Source: Neisseria leonii
GTDB lineage: Bacteria > Pseudomonadota > Gammaproteobacteria > Burkholderiales > Neisseriaceae
DNA: 64,000 bases
Direction: 5' to 3'
Assembly: GCF_028776105.2 (NCBI RefSeq)
Contig: NZ_CP145606.1
Span: forward strand, 248,001-312,000
Of this stretch, positions 25,689 to 37,030 are shown one piece after another. Each line of letters begins with the position of its first letter. The stretch's first letter is position 1. The position numbers and the translations under genes were made by a program. The notes beneath the pieces were generated by a model, which saw only the letters and a program-made list of their open reading frames with translations, made no database searches and was not told the DNA's origin.

Positions 25689-27468
25689 ACGGGAAAACGG
25701 CCGTTTGTGGCCGCTGGTGCTGCCTTTGCTGCTGATGGCCGTGGTGCCGTTTATGAGCAATCTGCGGGTGGGGCCGCTGAACAGTTTTTATCTGGAAAGC
25801 GGTGCGCTGGTGTTTGCGCTGCTGCTGACGGTATGCGCGGCGTGTACCGGCCGTCTGAAAAGCCGTCTGCCGCGTGCATCTTATTATTTTCTGGCTTTGG
25901 CGGGGTTTTGGTGGTTGCAGGCACGGCTGATGGATTTGGTGTATCCGGGGCAGAGCGATCAGGCGGTTTGGGCGTTTGTGATTCTGGCTTTGACGCTGTG
26001 GGCCTTGGCGGGCTGGGCGGCTGATGTCGGTCAGCAGAAAGTGGCTGATGTGCTGGCGGGTGTGCTGTTGGCAGGCGTGCTGCTGCAAACGTTGGTGGCG
26101 TGGGCACAGTTCGGCGGCTGGGCGGCGGATTTTGCCGGCATTTTGTCGTATCGCGGCAAAGAGATTGTCGGCCAGCTCGGCCAGCGCAATCATCTGGGGC
26201 ATTATTTGATGTGGGGCGTGTTGGTCGCGGCTTATCTGTGGGCACGTCGTCTGCTGCCATGGTGGGCGGGTGCGGCAGCGGTGGTGTGGATTGCCGCTAC
26301 GCTGGGTTTGGTCAATTCGCGTACCATTTTGCTGTATGTGGCGGCGGTGGGCGTGTTGGCGGTCTTGTGGCGGCTGATGGTGGGGCGCGACGGCAACCGT
26401 ATGTTTGTGCTGACGCTGTTTTCGCTGGCTATGGTGGTGGCGGTGCAGCTCGGTTTGAATACGGTATTGGGCTGGCTGGGCGGCGCACCTGTGGAAACCG
26501 CATTGGCGCGGGTGGAAAACAGTTCGTTTGCCCTGTCGGCACGCGATTTGGAATGGCGCAAGGCTTGGCAGGTATTTTTGGCACGCCCGTTGTGGGGACA
26601 CGGCTGGGGCAGTTTTTCTTTGCAGGGTTTTCTGGCGGGCGGCTATCCGGGCGGATTCAGTCCCTACGGTAACAGTGTTCTGTTTACCCACGCGCACAAT
26701 ATCGTGCTGCAATTGCTGGCCGAAATGGGTTTGGCGGGAACGCTGCTGGTCATGGGCGGTGCGTTGTGGGCGGTGCGGCCGTTTTTCAGACGGCCTTTTG
26801 CTTCGTCCGCCCTGCTGCCGCTGATGCTGATGACCGTCAGCCTGTGCCACAGTCTGCTGGAATATCCGTTGTGGTATCTCTATTTTTTGGTACCGTTTGC
26901 CGTGATGATGGGCAGCGTGCCGCAACAGGAGGGGCAAACCGCTGCGCCGCGTCTGCTGCAATGGGCAGTAGCGGCGGCGGCTGTGGTACTGATGGCGGGG
27001 ATTTTCCGTTTGGGTACGGTGTACCGCGATTTAACGGCGTTCGACAGTCGGGTGAAAAATGAAAGCAGTGCCGAAGTGTCCCGCAAAATCGAAGGCCTGC
27101 GCCGGATTGCCGCAACCGAGCCGCTGCTGGCCTATTATGCCGATCTGGCATTGACCCGCCGTGCATCGCCCGCCGATCCGGTTCTGTCGCCGTGGGCGAT
27201 AGAAGCCGCAGACAGGGCATTGCGTTACCGCCCTTATGCCACCGCCTACCAATGGGGTTTGTACCGATACCGTCTGGGCGGGAGGGAAACGGCGCAACAG
27301 TGGCTGGTACAGATATACCGCTACTATCCCAATATGCTGTCGTATTATGCCGGACAAATTCGGACATCTCCTTATTTTTCAGATCTTTATCCTGAACTGT
27401 TCCAAGCCTGCGAAGCCTACCGTGCCCGCAATGCCAAAGCCAAAAAATGCCCCGCTCCGCCGCTCTGA
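25681..27468 (+). CDS. pglL: O-oligosaccharyltransferase PglL
   Basis: A 595-residue inner-membrane protein with about a dozen membrane segments. It has GQRNHLGHYLMWG (about 167-179), the PglL hallmark, and the Wzy_C/O-antigen-ligase loop with RPLWGHGWGSF and FTHAHNIVLQLLAEMG. PglL moves lipid-linked glycans to serine residues of periplasmic proteins such as pilin. The start is GTG at 25681, six bases after GGGAGG; it overlaps the preceding stop. The length fits the meningococcal protein (about 600). The wbp locus in this window is a plausible source of part of its glycan. An uptake sequence inside the gene encodes FFRRPF. Confidence 0.92.
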   Translation: MFERENGRLWPLVLPLLLMAVVPFMSNLRVGPLNSFYLESGALVFALLLTVCAACTGRLKSRLPRASYYFLALAGFWWLQARLMDLVYPGQSDQAVWAFVILALTLWALAGWAADVGQQKVADVLAGVLLAGVLLQTLVAWAQFGGWAADFAGILSYRGKEIVGQLGQRNHLGHYLMWGVLVAAYLWARRLLPWWAGAAAVVWIAATLGLVNSRTILLYVAAVGVLAVLWRLMVGRDGNRMFVLTLFSLAMVVAVQLGLNTVLGWLGGAPVETALARVENSSFALSARDLEWRKAWQVFLARPLWGHGWGSFSLQGFLAGGYPGGFSPYGNSVLFTHAHNIVLQLLAEMGLAGTLLVMGGALWAVRPFFRRPFASSALLPLMLMTVSLCHSLLEYPLWYLYFLVPFAVMMGSVPQQEGQTAAPRLLQWAVAAAAVVLMAGIFRLGTVYRDLTAFDSRVKNESSAEVSRKIEGLRRIAATEPLLAYYADLALTRRASPADPVLSPWAIEAADRALRYRPYATAYQWGLYRYRLGGRETAQQWLVQIYRYYPNMLSYYAGQIRTSPYFSDLYPELFQACEAYRARNAKAKKCPAPPL

Positions 27469-27625
27469 GTGTGCGAATGTTAAGCCGTTTACATTCATGC
27501 AAAAAAGCGCAAAAGCGGAAGGAGATATGTTGTAGAAAACAAAGTACCGTGTGTAAAGTACCGTATGTTAAGACAGCCGCCGAGTATCCGTGCGGCGGCA
27601 ACCGTATTTCAGCAAAGGAAAAAAC

Positions 27626-28303
27626 ATGAGCCGCGTATTATTGGTAGATGACGATACCGATTTGACCGAACTGCTTACCGAATACCTGACTGCCGAAGGC
27701 TTGGAGGTCAGCAGCGTACCCGACGGCGAGGCCGGTGTGAACGAAATCCTCGGCGGCCAATACGATGTTGTGGTACTCGATTCCATGATGCCGAAAATGA
27801 ACGGTCTGGAAGTACTCAAAAGTGTACGCGCACAAAGCAGCATTCCGGTGATTATGCTGACTGCCAAAGGCGACGATATCGACCGCATTATCGGCTTGGA
27901 AATGGGTGCCGACGACTATGTGCCCAAACCCTGCACCCCGCGCGAACTGCTGGCGCGCATCAATGCCATTCTGCGCCGTGCGCAAAATGCGGGCGAGCAG
28001 AACAGCGCGCCCAACAGCATTTCGGTCAGCAATGTTACCCTGTATCCGGCCAAGCGCCAGGCCACCATCGGTGAAGCACCGTTGGAGCTGACCAGCACCG
28101 AATTCAATCTGCTTGAAGTGCTGATGCGCCATGCGGGTCAGGTGGTCAGCAAAGAAACCCTGTCGATTGAGGCACTCGACCGCAAACTGGCAAAATTCGA
28201 CCGCAGCATCGATGTGCATATTTCCAGTATCCGCCACAAATTGGGCGACGCTTCCCTGATTCAAACCGTACGCGGTTTGGGCTATCTGTTTGTGAAAAAC
28301 TGA
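27626..28303 (+). CDS. misR: Two-component response regulator MisR (CpxR/OmpR family)
   Basis: A 225-residue regulator. The receiver domain has the acidic pocket VDDD (7-10), phospho-acceptor D52 in VVLDSMMPKMNG, and the conserved lysine in MLTAKGDD. The C-terminal OmpR winged helix (LTSTEFNLLEVLMRHAGQVV, then IQTVRGLGYLFVK) binds DNA. In pathogenic Neisseria MisR/MisS is the CpxRA-like envelope-stress system. The ATG at 27626 follows AAAGGAAAAAAC. The kinase gene starts 13 bases after its stop. Confidence 0.92.
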   Translation: MSRVLLVDDDTDLTELLTEYLTAEGLEVSSVPDGEAGVNEILGGQYDVVVLDSMMPKMNGLEVLKSVRAQSSIPVIMLTAKGDDIDRIIGLEMGADDYVPKPCTPRELLARINAILRRAQNAGEQNSAPNSISVSNVTLYPAKRQATIGEAPLELTSTEFNLLEVLMRHAGQVVSKETLSIEALDRKLAKFDRSIDVHISSIRHKLGDASLIQTVRGLGYLFVKN

Positions 28304-28316
28304 TTCTCAGCCCGTT

Positions 28317-29705
28317 ATGAAATTGTTCCAACGCATCTTCGCCACGTTTTGCGCCGTCATTATCTGCGCCATATTCGTGGCGAGTTTTTCTTTCCGGCTG
28401 GTACAGGACAAAATTGCGGAAAACCGCTTCGAGCAGCAGCGTGCATTGGAAACCACGCTGTTGCGTAATGCTGTGGCCGCTTTCAACAGCCGGGGAGAGC
28501 TGGGGGTGCGCGAACTCTTACAGCAGTGGCAGGAACGTCCCGAATCGAACAACGTTCTGGTGATTGCCGGGGACGACAGGCAGGATATTTTCGAGCGCCC
28601 CGTCGATCCTGCCCGAATCGAACTGGCGTACGCATTGGCAGTTAAAGAACCCAGTTCGCAATACGCCCATCTGGAATTCGACCGTTTCGGTCAGGAGTAT
28701 CTGTTTTTTATCCGTAATTGGGACAAAAAAGATCTGGTACCTCAGAGCAGCCCGCTGTTCATTCCCGGCCTGCCGGTGCCGCGTGTATGGCAGGAAATTC
28801 TCATTTTGGGCTTTATTGTGGTTGTCGGGCTGCTGCTGGCCTATATTCTGGCCAACAACATTGCCAAACCGATCCGTATCCTCGGCCGGGGCATGAACCG
28901 GCTGGCAGCCGGTGAACTGGATACCCGCATCGCGCAGCATATGGACGACCGCGACGACGAATTGTCCCAACTGGCCGGACAGTTCGACAAAATGGCGCAG
29001 CAGCTGCAAAACCTGGTGGCCAAAGAGCGGCATCTGTTGCACCACGTTTCCCATGAAATGCGTTCGCCTTTGGCACGGATGCAGGCCATACTCGGCCTGA
29101 TTCAGGCGCAGCCGCAGAAACAGGAGCAATACCTGCAGCGTCTGGAAAACGAGCTGGTGCGCATGGATACGCTGGTAGGCGAGCTGCTGACGCTTTCGCG
29201 GCTGGAAACTGCCAATGTACAGCTGGAAAAAGAAAACCTCAAACTGGTGCCTTTCTTGCAGAATCTGGTAGAGGACTGCCAGACTGTGGCGCAGCGCAAC
29301 GGGCAGACTTTATCCTTGACGCTGGACAAAGTACCGGAAGATATGACGGTTCAAGCCAATGAAAGCTACCTGTACCGTGCTTTCGACAATGTTATCCGCA
29401 ATGCGATGAATTACAGCCCGCAAGGAAGTGAAATCGGCGTTGTTCTGCGTCAGACGGCCAAAAACTGGCAGATCGACATCACGGATAACGGCCCCGGTGT
29501 GGACGAGCAGCAGCTGCCTCATATTTTTACCGCTTTCTACCGTGCCGACAGCAGTGCCAACAAACCCGGCACCGGGTTGGGATTGGCGCTGGCCAAACAC
29601 ATCATCGACCAGCACCAGGGAAAAATCATTGCCGAAAACGTCAGCCCCAACGGCCTGAAAATGACGTTCTGCCTGCCGAAAAAAGCAGTCAAACCCGCTG
29701 CCTGA
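28317..29705 (+). CDS. misS: Sensor histidine kinase MisS (CpxA-like)
   Basis: A 462-residue kinase. It has a membrane segment at the N-terminus, a periplasmic domain (about 35-155) and a second membrane segment (about 160-183). HAMP follows (NNIAKPIRILGRGMNRLAAG), then the H-box HHVSHEMRSPLARMQ with H246. The ATPase domain has N-box VIRNAMNY, G1 ITDNGPGVD and G2 GTGLGLALAKH. It phosphorylates MisR in response to envelope conditions. An uptake sequence follows the stop. Confidence 0.92.
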   Translation: MKLFQRIFATFCAVIICAIFVASFSFRLVQDKIAENRFEQQRALETTLLRNAVAAFNSRGELGVRELLQQWQERPESNNVLVIAGDDRQDIFERPVDPARIELAYALAVKEPSSQYAHLEFDRFGQEYLFFIRNWDKKDLVPQSSPLFIPGLPVPRVWQEILILGFIVVVGLLLAYILANNIAKPIRILGRGMNRLAAGELDTRIAQHMDDRDDELSQLAGQFDKMAQQLQNLVAKERHLLHHVSHEMRSPLARMQAILGLIQAQPQKQEQYLQRLENELVRMDTLVGELLTLSRLETANVQLEKENLKLVPFLQNLVEDCQTVAQRNGQTLSLTLDKVPEDMTVQANESYLYRAFDNVIRNAMNYSPQGSEIGVVLRQTAKNWQIDITDNGPGVDEQQLPHIFTAFYRADSSANKPGTGLGLALAKHIIDQHQGKIIAENVSPNGLKMTFCLPKKAVKPAA

Positions 29706-29742
29706 GGCCGTCTGAAAACGGCAGTGCGGTGCACTGGTCAAA

Positions 29743-29907
29743 TCAGACAAGCGTCATCAATAAAAAACCATGCAGCCCATATAAAATCGCCGATGATACA
29801 GCCCACAGCATATCAGCAAGCGATGGTGAGAGTGTAAACAGCACGCCAGCTGATAAGTTAATCGGTACAATCACTATGCCAAATAAGCCAATGGCAAATA
29901 AATTCAC
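29743..29907 (-). pseudogene. C-terminal fragment of an AT-rich membrane protein
   Basis: The minus strand reads 54 residues, VNLFAIGLFGIVIVPINLSA then GVLFTLSPSLADMLWAVSSA and ILYGLHGFLLMTLV, ending in TGA. It is a pair of membrane helices ending exactly like the tail of a larger protein, but an in-frame stop closes the frame four codons before the GTG. Base composition is AT-rich and unlike misS and mltG. I take it as the end of a lost, probably acquired gene; the family is not recognised with certainty. Confidence 0.5.
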
Positions 29908-30054
29908 CTTATTGATTTACGGAAATCAGTCTCCGGGTGTATGTTTCCGCCCCGATATTGCTGTTTCTCTCCGATATTGAAGCGGTTTACCGGGCGGCTT
30001 CCGCAGTAACTTTGCCCACAGAAGTAGAAAGATCCGCTTGCCGGCCATCATAGC

Positions 30055-30102
30055 AAGGCCGTCTGAAAACGTTTTTGATGCGGTTTTCAGACGGCCTTTT
30101 TT
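30055..30102. terminator. Bidirectional uptake-sequence terminator
   Basis: AAGGCCGTCTGAAAAC and its complement form a stem; a T6 run follows on the plus strand. It lies 13 bases past the mltG stop and so probably ends mltG as well. The rest of the 29706-30114 spacer holds only the membrane-protein fragment. Confidence 0.7.
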
Positions 30103-30114
30103 CTCAATGTTTCC

Positions 30115-31107
30115 TCAACGTTTGAGGATATAGCGGCGCACAGCGGCGTTGTGTTCGTCAAGCGTGCGGCTGAACTGGCTTTTGCCGGTACTGTCCATTC
30201 TGGAAACGAAATACAGATAGTCGGCATTGGCCGGGTGGGCGGCGGCTTCCAGCGCGGCGCGGCCGGGCAGGGCGATGGGGGTGGGCGGCAGGCCGGCGCG
30301 GGTGTAGGTGTTGTACGGGGTGTCGCGGCGCAGGTCGGCTTTGCGGATCCGTCCCTGATAGCTGCTGCCCATGCCGTAAATCACGGTCGGGTCGGTTTGC
30401 AGGCGCATACCGATTTTGAGGCGGTTGGCGAAAACGGCCGAGACCAGACGGCGGTCGTCGGGGTGGGCGGTTTCTTTTTCAATGATGCTGGCCATAATCA
30501 GCAGCTCGTAGGGCGTTTGATAGGGCAGGCCGCTTTGGCGGTCGTCCCAGGCTTCTTTGAGGTTGCGTTGCAGTTTGCGGTAGGCCAGACGGTATACCTG
30601 CAAATCGCTCGCGCCGGTGTCGATTTCGTAGCTGTCGGGGGCAAACAGGCCTTCGGGGTGCTGGCTGCCGGTTTGCGGATCGACGGCGGCCAGCAGTTTT
30701 TCATCGGACCAGCCGAGCGTATCGTGGCGCAGGTCGGCGGTTTCGTCGATGATGCGGCGCATTTGGGCAAAACGCATACCCTCGATAATGCGCACGGTAA
30801 CGGTATCGGGGCGGCCGGATTTCAGACGGCGGAGAATATCCCAGCTCGAAACTTCTGGCGGCAGACGGTAATTGCCGCTGCGCAGGCGGTTTTGAATACC
30901 CGTCAGGTATGCGCCCGCTACCAGCACATAGCGGCTGTAAACCGCATCCTGCTCTGCCAGCTGGCGGCTCACACCCGATATGCCTTGCCCTTTTTCCACT
31001 TTCAGGCGCACGGCCTGACCGTTATTTTTGGGCAGGAACAGCAGCAGCGCGAATAGCGCGGCGGCAGTCAGTATCAGGATCAGAAACAGGGAAAACAGTT
31101 TTTTCAT
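30115..31107 (-). CDS. mltG: Endolytic murein transglycosylase MltG
   Basis: A 330-residue YceG-family enzyme that cuts nascent peptidoglycan strands at the outer face of the inner membrane. It has one N-terminal membrane anchor (LFLILILTAAALFALLLFL). The LysM-like part follows. The catalytic segment is MASIIEKETAHPDDRRLVSAV with the essential glutamate, then ANRLKIGMRLQTDPTVIYGM and YNTYTRAGLPPTPIALPG. It ends the peptidoglycan-related group mltG/ampD, which are divergent. Confidence 0.93.
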   Translation of the reverse strand: MKKLFSLFLILILTAAALFALLLFLPKNNGQAVRLKVEKGQGISGVSRQLAEQDAVYSRYVLVAGAYLTGIQNRLRSGNYRLPPEVSSWDILRRLKSGRPDTVTVRIIEGMRFAQMRRIIDETADLRHDTLGWSDEKLLAAVDPQTGSQHPEGLFAPDSYEIDTGASDLQVYRLAYRKLQRNLKEAWDDRQSGLPYQTPYELLIMASIIEKETAHPDDRRLVSAVFANRLKIGMRLQTDPTVIYGMGSSYQGRIRKADLRRDTPYNTYTRAGLPPTPIALPGRAALEAAAHPANADYLYFVSRMDSTGKSQFSRTLDEHNAAVRRYILKR

Positions 31108-31239
31108 GCGGCAGGGTTCGCGGCTATAATCGAGGCCGCAGTATAAAAGCAGCCCCGAGCTTTTGCCAGTCTTTTACACGGCCGTTTCAGGCCGTCTGAA
31201 AACGGGTGGGCGGCAGCGGGGCAGTATGAAAGGCAACAG

Positions 31240-31782
31240 ATGGATCAATGGCAAAACGGCCGCTGGTCGGGCGCGCGGCAGGCGGTATCGCCCAACTGCG
31301 AACCGCGTCCAGCAGGGGAAACGGTGGATTTGGTAGTGCTGCACAATATTTCGCTGCCGCCGTTCGAATACGGTACGGGTGCGGTGGAGCAGCTGTTTAC
31401 CAATTGTCTCGATGCGGCGGCGCACCCGTTTTTCGGCGCGGTGGCCGATTTGCGCGTTTCCAGCCATTTTTTGATTGCGCGCACGGGGGAAACCGTCCAG
31501 TTCGTTTCCTGCGACGATATAGCGTATCACGCGGGCGTGTCGCAGTTTGAGGGGCGGGAAAAATGCAACCGCTTTTCAGTCGGCATCGAACTGGAAGGCT
31601 GCGATTTCGAACCGTTTGAAGCAGCACAGTATGCCGCATTGACGCGTCTGCTCGATGCCCTGATGTGCCGGTATCCGATCCGCGCGCTGACCGGCCATCA
31701 GGACATTGCCCCCGGCCGCAAAAGCGACCCCGGTCATTTTTTCGACTGGCACCGGCTGTCTGCCTATCCGGTCAAGCGTTAA
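31240..31782 (+). CDS. ampD: 1,6-anhydro-N-acetylmuramyl-L-alanine amidase AmpD
   Basis: A 180-residue cytoplasmic amidase that splits anhydro-muropeptides in wall recycling. The zinc ligands known for AmpD map to H35 (VVLHNISLPP), H153 (TGHQDIAPGR) and D163 (KSDPGHFFDW); SVGIELEG carries the catalytic glutamate. There is no signal peptide. AAAGG lies 8 bases before the ATG. It is divergent from mltG. Confidence 0.94.
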   Translation: MDQWQNGRWSGARQAVSPNCEPRPAGETVDLVVLHNISLPPFEYGTGAVEQLFTNCLDAAAHPFFGAVADLRVSSHFLIARTGETVQFVSCDDIAYHAGVSQFEGREKCNRFSVGIELEGCDFEPFEAAQYAALTRLLDALMCRYPIRALTGHQDIAPGRKSDPGHFFDWHRLSAYPVKR

Positions 31783-31867
31783 AGCGGGCGGCAGGCTGCC
31801 AGTGCGGCCAAATTTGGTTATAATCGCCCTGAAACAATAATTACCGACAACGACACACGGACTTTCT

Positions 31868-33184
31868 ATGGATAATAACGTACTGCTGATTGTGGTTCTG
31901 TGCCTGGCAGTGATTTTGGCTGTGATGGCTTTCAATATGTATCAAGAGCACCAATACCGCAAAAAAATGCGCGAGCAGTTCGGCCATTCCGACCAAGACG
32001 CGCTTTTGGGCAGTAAAACCGAGTCGGTGCGCGACGGCAAAAAACACGGCAAACAGAATGAACCGCTGAAAGTGCGCCGCGAACATGATCTGTCGCAAAG
32101 CGAACCGGTTGCTGCCGTCCCGCTGCGCCAAGAGCCGCCGGTGCCGTCTGAAACCGCAGCTGCGGCGCAGGTGTCTCAGGAGCAGGTGCCCGCTGCGGCC
32201 GGTCTGTTCGATATGCCAAGCACGGCCGGTGATGCCGCCCCTGCCGAAGCGGTGCTGCAAACGGCAAGCGAAGCGGCCGAAGCGGCATTTACTTTTGAAA
32301 CCGTACCCGCGCCCGTGCATTCGCAAACCGTCAAACGCGGCAAGCAGAAACTGCTGCTGGATTTGGACGATATGGCCAAGCAGGAGCTGCCGTGGTTCGA
32401 CCCGCGTTTCGACTATCTGGCCTACGTTTCTTTAAGCGAACCGCAGGAATTGCACGCACTGCCGCGCCTTTCCGGCCGCCACCGTTTCCAAATCGCAGGC
32501 TGCACCATGGACAACCGCTGGCAGATTGCCGAACCGATTCCCAGCGTGTACTACCAAGGTTTCATTATCGGTTTGCAGGCCGTATCGCGCAGCGGTTTGG
32601 CCGCGACACAAGATTTGGAAAACTTCGGCGCGCAGGCCAATGCCTTTGCCGAAAAACTCGATGCGGGGCTGAGTCTGACCGATGTGGCGGCGTTTCTCGA
32701 CATCGCGCGCCCGCTGGACGAAGTCTGCGCCCGCGTCGACCAGACCATCGCCATTCATCTGGTGTCGCGCACCGATGTCAGCGGAACCGAATTGCGCGCT
32801 TCTTTGGAACGTCTCGGCTTCGAGCTGGGGCATGACGGCGCGTTCCACCTGCCCAATGAGCAGGGCGAGCCGCTGTTCAGCGTGGTTTCCATCGACAACA
32901 GTGCGTTTACCGCCGGTCTGCTGGCCAGTCAGGCGTACCGCGGTTTCAGTATGCTCTTCGATATTCCGCATGTGCCGGCCGGCGAGAAAACCTTCAACCG
33001 CTTTATGGACTTGGCCGTGCGCCTGTCGAGCGAACTGGGCTTGGATCTGGTCAACGATAAATTGGAAGAATTGTCTACCGAGTGGCTGAAAGACGTGCGC
33101 CGCTATGTTCTGGCGCGTCAGGATGAAATGCAGAAAATCGGCGTTTCCCCGGGCGGGGAGCTGGCCAAACGCCTGTTCTCCTGA
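31868..33184 (+). CDS. zipA: Cell division protein ZipA
   Basis: A 438-residue protein with an N-terminal membrane anchor (VLLIVVLCLAVILAVMAF), a long variable linker rich in Pro/Ala/Glu (about 60-160) and a C-terminal ZipA domain (about 290-430, with DVSGTELRASLERLGFEL and GFSMLFDIPHVPAGEKTFNR). It tethers FtsZ filaments to the membrane. It precedes ligA, as in other Neisseria. Confidence 0.9.
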   Translation: MDNNVLLIVVLCLAVILAVMAFNMYQEHQYRKKMREQFGHSDQDALLGSKTESVRDGKKHGKQNEPLKVRREHDLSQSEPVAAVPLRQEPPVPSETAAAAQVSQEQVPAAAGLFDMPSTAGDAAPAEAVLQTASEAAEAAFTFETVPAPVHSQTVKRGKQKLLLDLDDMAKQELPWFDPRFDYLAYVSLSEPQELHALPRLSGRHRFQIAGCTMDNRWQIAEPIPSVYYQGFIIGLQAVSRSGLAATQDLENFGAQANAFAEKLDAGLSLTDVAAFLDIARPLDEVCARVDQTIAIHLVSRTDVSGTELRASLERLGFELGHDGAFHLPNEQGEPLFSVVSIDNSAFTAGLLASQAYRGFSMLFDIPHVPAGEKTFNRFMDLAVRLSSELGLDLVNDKLEELSTEWLKDVRRYVLARQDEMQKIGVSPGGELAKRLFS

Positions 33185-33397
33185 CACAACGCCGCACATC
33201 ACGGGCGCAGGCGGACGGCCGCGCCCGTTTTTTATGCTGTTTTTCCGTCTGCCCCGTTGGGTTCGGCGGCCGAATTTTACGGCCGATACCGAACCGCTGC
33301 CCGAACCGGCCGGTGCAGACGGCTGCCCGAATTTGACTATCCTGTTTTCAGACGGCCTGTTCAGTCCGGAAGGCCGTCTGAAAACGCCACCCATTGA

Positions 33398-35866
<2,469 letters not shown>

Positions 35867-35960
35867 AAAGACCGTTTCCCCGAGTAAACACAATTGAGAA
35901 TATTTTTCTTTTTATCCCCCAGGCGGATACAATACAGGATTTCCAAAGGAGCCGTCCGAT

Positions 35961-36830
35961 ATGATCAAACCGATTCAAAAAGCCGTTTTTCCCGTTGCCG
36001 GTATGGGTACGCGCTTTCTGCCCGCCACCAAAGCCAGCCCGAAAGAGATGCTGCCGGTGGTCGATAAACCGCTGATTCAGTATGCTGTAGAGGAAGCTGT
36101 GGCCGCGGGCTGCACCGAAATGGTGTTCGTTACCGGGCGCAACAAGCGCAGCATCGAAGACCATTTCGACAAAGCCTACGAGCTGGAAACCGAGCTGGAA
36201 CAGCGCAATAAAGAGAAATTATTGGCGCATGTGCGCGATATTCTGCCTGCGGGCATTACCTGCCTGTATATCCGCCAGGCCGAAGCCTTGGGCTTGGGTC
36301 ATGCCGTTTTGTGCGCCCGTGCCGCCGTGGGCGACAATCCGTTTGCCGTCATTCTGGCCGACGATTTAATCGATGCCCCGCAGGGCGCGCTCAAACAGAT
36401 GGTGGATATTTACCACCAAACGGGCAACAGCATTTTGGGCGTGGAAACCGTCGATCCGTCGCAAACCGGCTCCTACGGCATCGTGGAAGTCGAAAACCTG
36501 AAAAGCTACCGGCGCATCATCAATATTGTCGAGAAACCCAAGCCCGAAGAAGCCCCGTCGAATCTGGCCGTAGTCGGCCGCTATATTCTCACGCCGCGCA
36601 TTTTCGACCTGCTGAAAGACCTGCCGCGCGGTGCGGGCAACGAAATCCAGCTGACCGACGGCATCGCCCGCCTGCTCGACCACGAATTTGTACTGGCACA
36701 CGCCTTCGACGGCACACGCTACGACTGCGGCAGCAAACTGGGCTATCTCGAAGCCACCGTGGCCTACGGCCTGAAACACCCCGAAACCGGCGCGGCTTTC
36801 CGCGAACTGTTGCAGCAATATATCCGCTGA
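35961..36830 (+). CDS. galU: UTP-glucose-1-phosphate uridylyltransferase GalU
   Basis: The 289-residue enzyme makes UDP-glucose for LOS and glycan synthesis. The nucleotide-binding start is [21 protein letters not shown] and the activating/substrate segment is [27 protein letters not shown] lies 12 bases before the ATG. An uptake-sequence terminator follows. Confidence 0.95.
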   Translation: MIKPIQKAVFPVAGMGTRFLPATKASPKEMLPVVDKPLIQYAVEEAVAAGCTEMVFVTGRNKRSIEDHFDKAYELETELEQRNKEKLLAHVRDILPAGITCLYIRQAEALGLGHAVLCARAAVGDNPFAVILADDLIDAPQGALKQMVDIYHQTGNSILGVETVDPSQTGSYGIVEVENLKSYRRIINIVEKPKPEEAPSNLAVVGRYILTPRIFDLLKDLPRGAGNEIQLTDGIARLLDHEFVLAHAFDGTRYDCGSKLGYLEATVAYGLKHPETGAAFRELLQQYIR

Positions 36831-36878
36831 ACCGCTTTGGGCTGAAAAACATTCCGGCATTTCGGCCCGTCATATATC

Positions 36879-36927
36879 AGGCCGTCTGAAAACACCGCGC
36901 AGGCCGTTTTCAGACGGCCTTTTTTGC
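36879..36927 (+). terminator. Uptake-sequence inverted-pair terminator after galU
   Basis: AGGCCGTCTGAAAAC and its complement, followed by TTTTTTT. Confidence 0.8.
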
Positions 36928-37030
36928 CGCAGGCAGGTTTACAGCGCGGCGGAAATTTGGTAATAAATCGGTAACTTACCCGTCATAAAATCAACCGCAG
37001 GTCAATTGAAGCAGGAAAGAGAGGCAAAAA

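Noticed and set aside
25258..26961. A 567-codon antisense frame over pglL
   Set aside because: The composition is His/Gln/Arg-rich, without domains; pglL on the other strand is certain.
30880..31240. Possible extra small gene between mltG and ampD
   Set aside because: Plus-strand frames here are antisense to mltG and end in an uptake sequence; no ribosome-binding site or conserved pattern.
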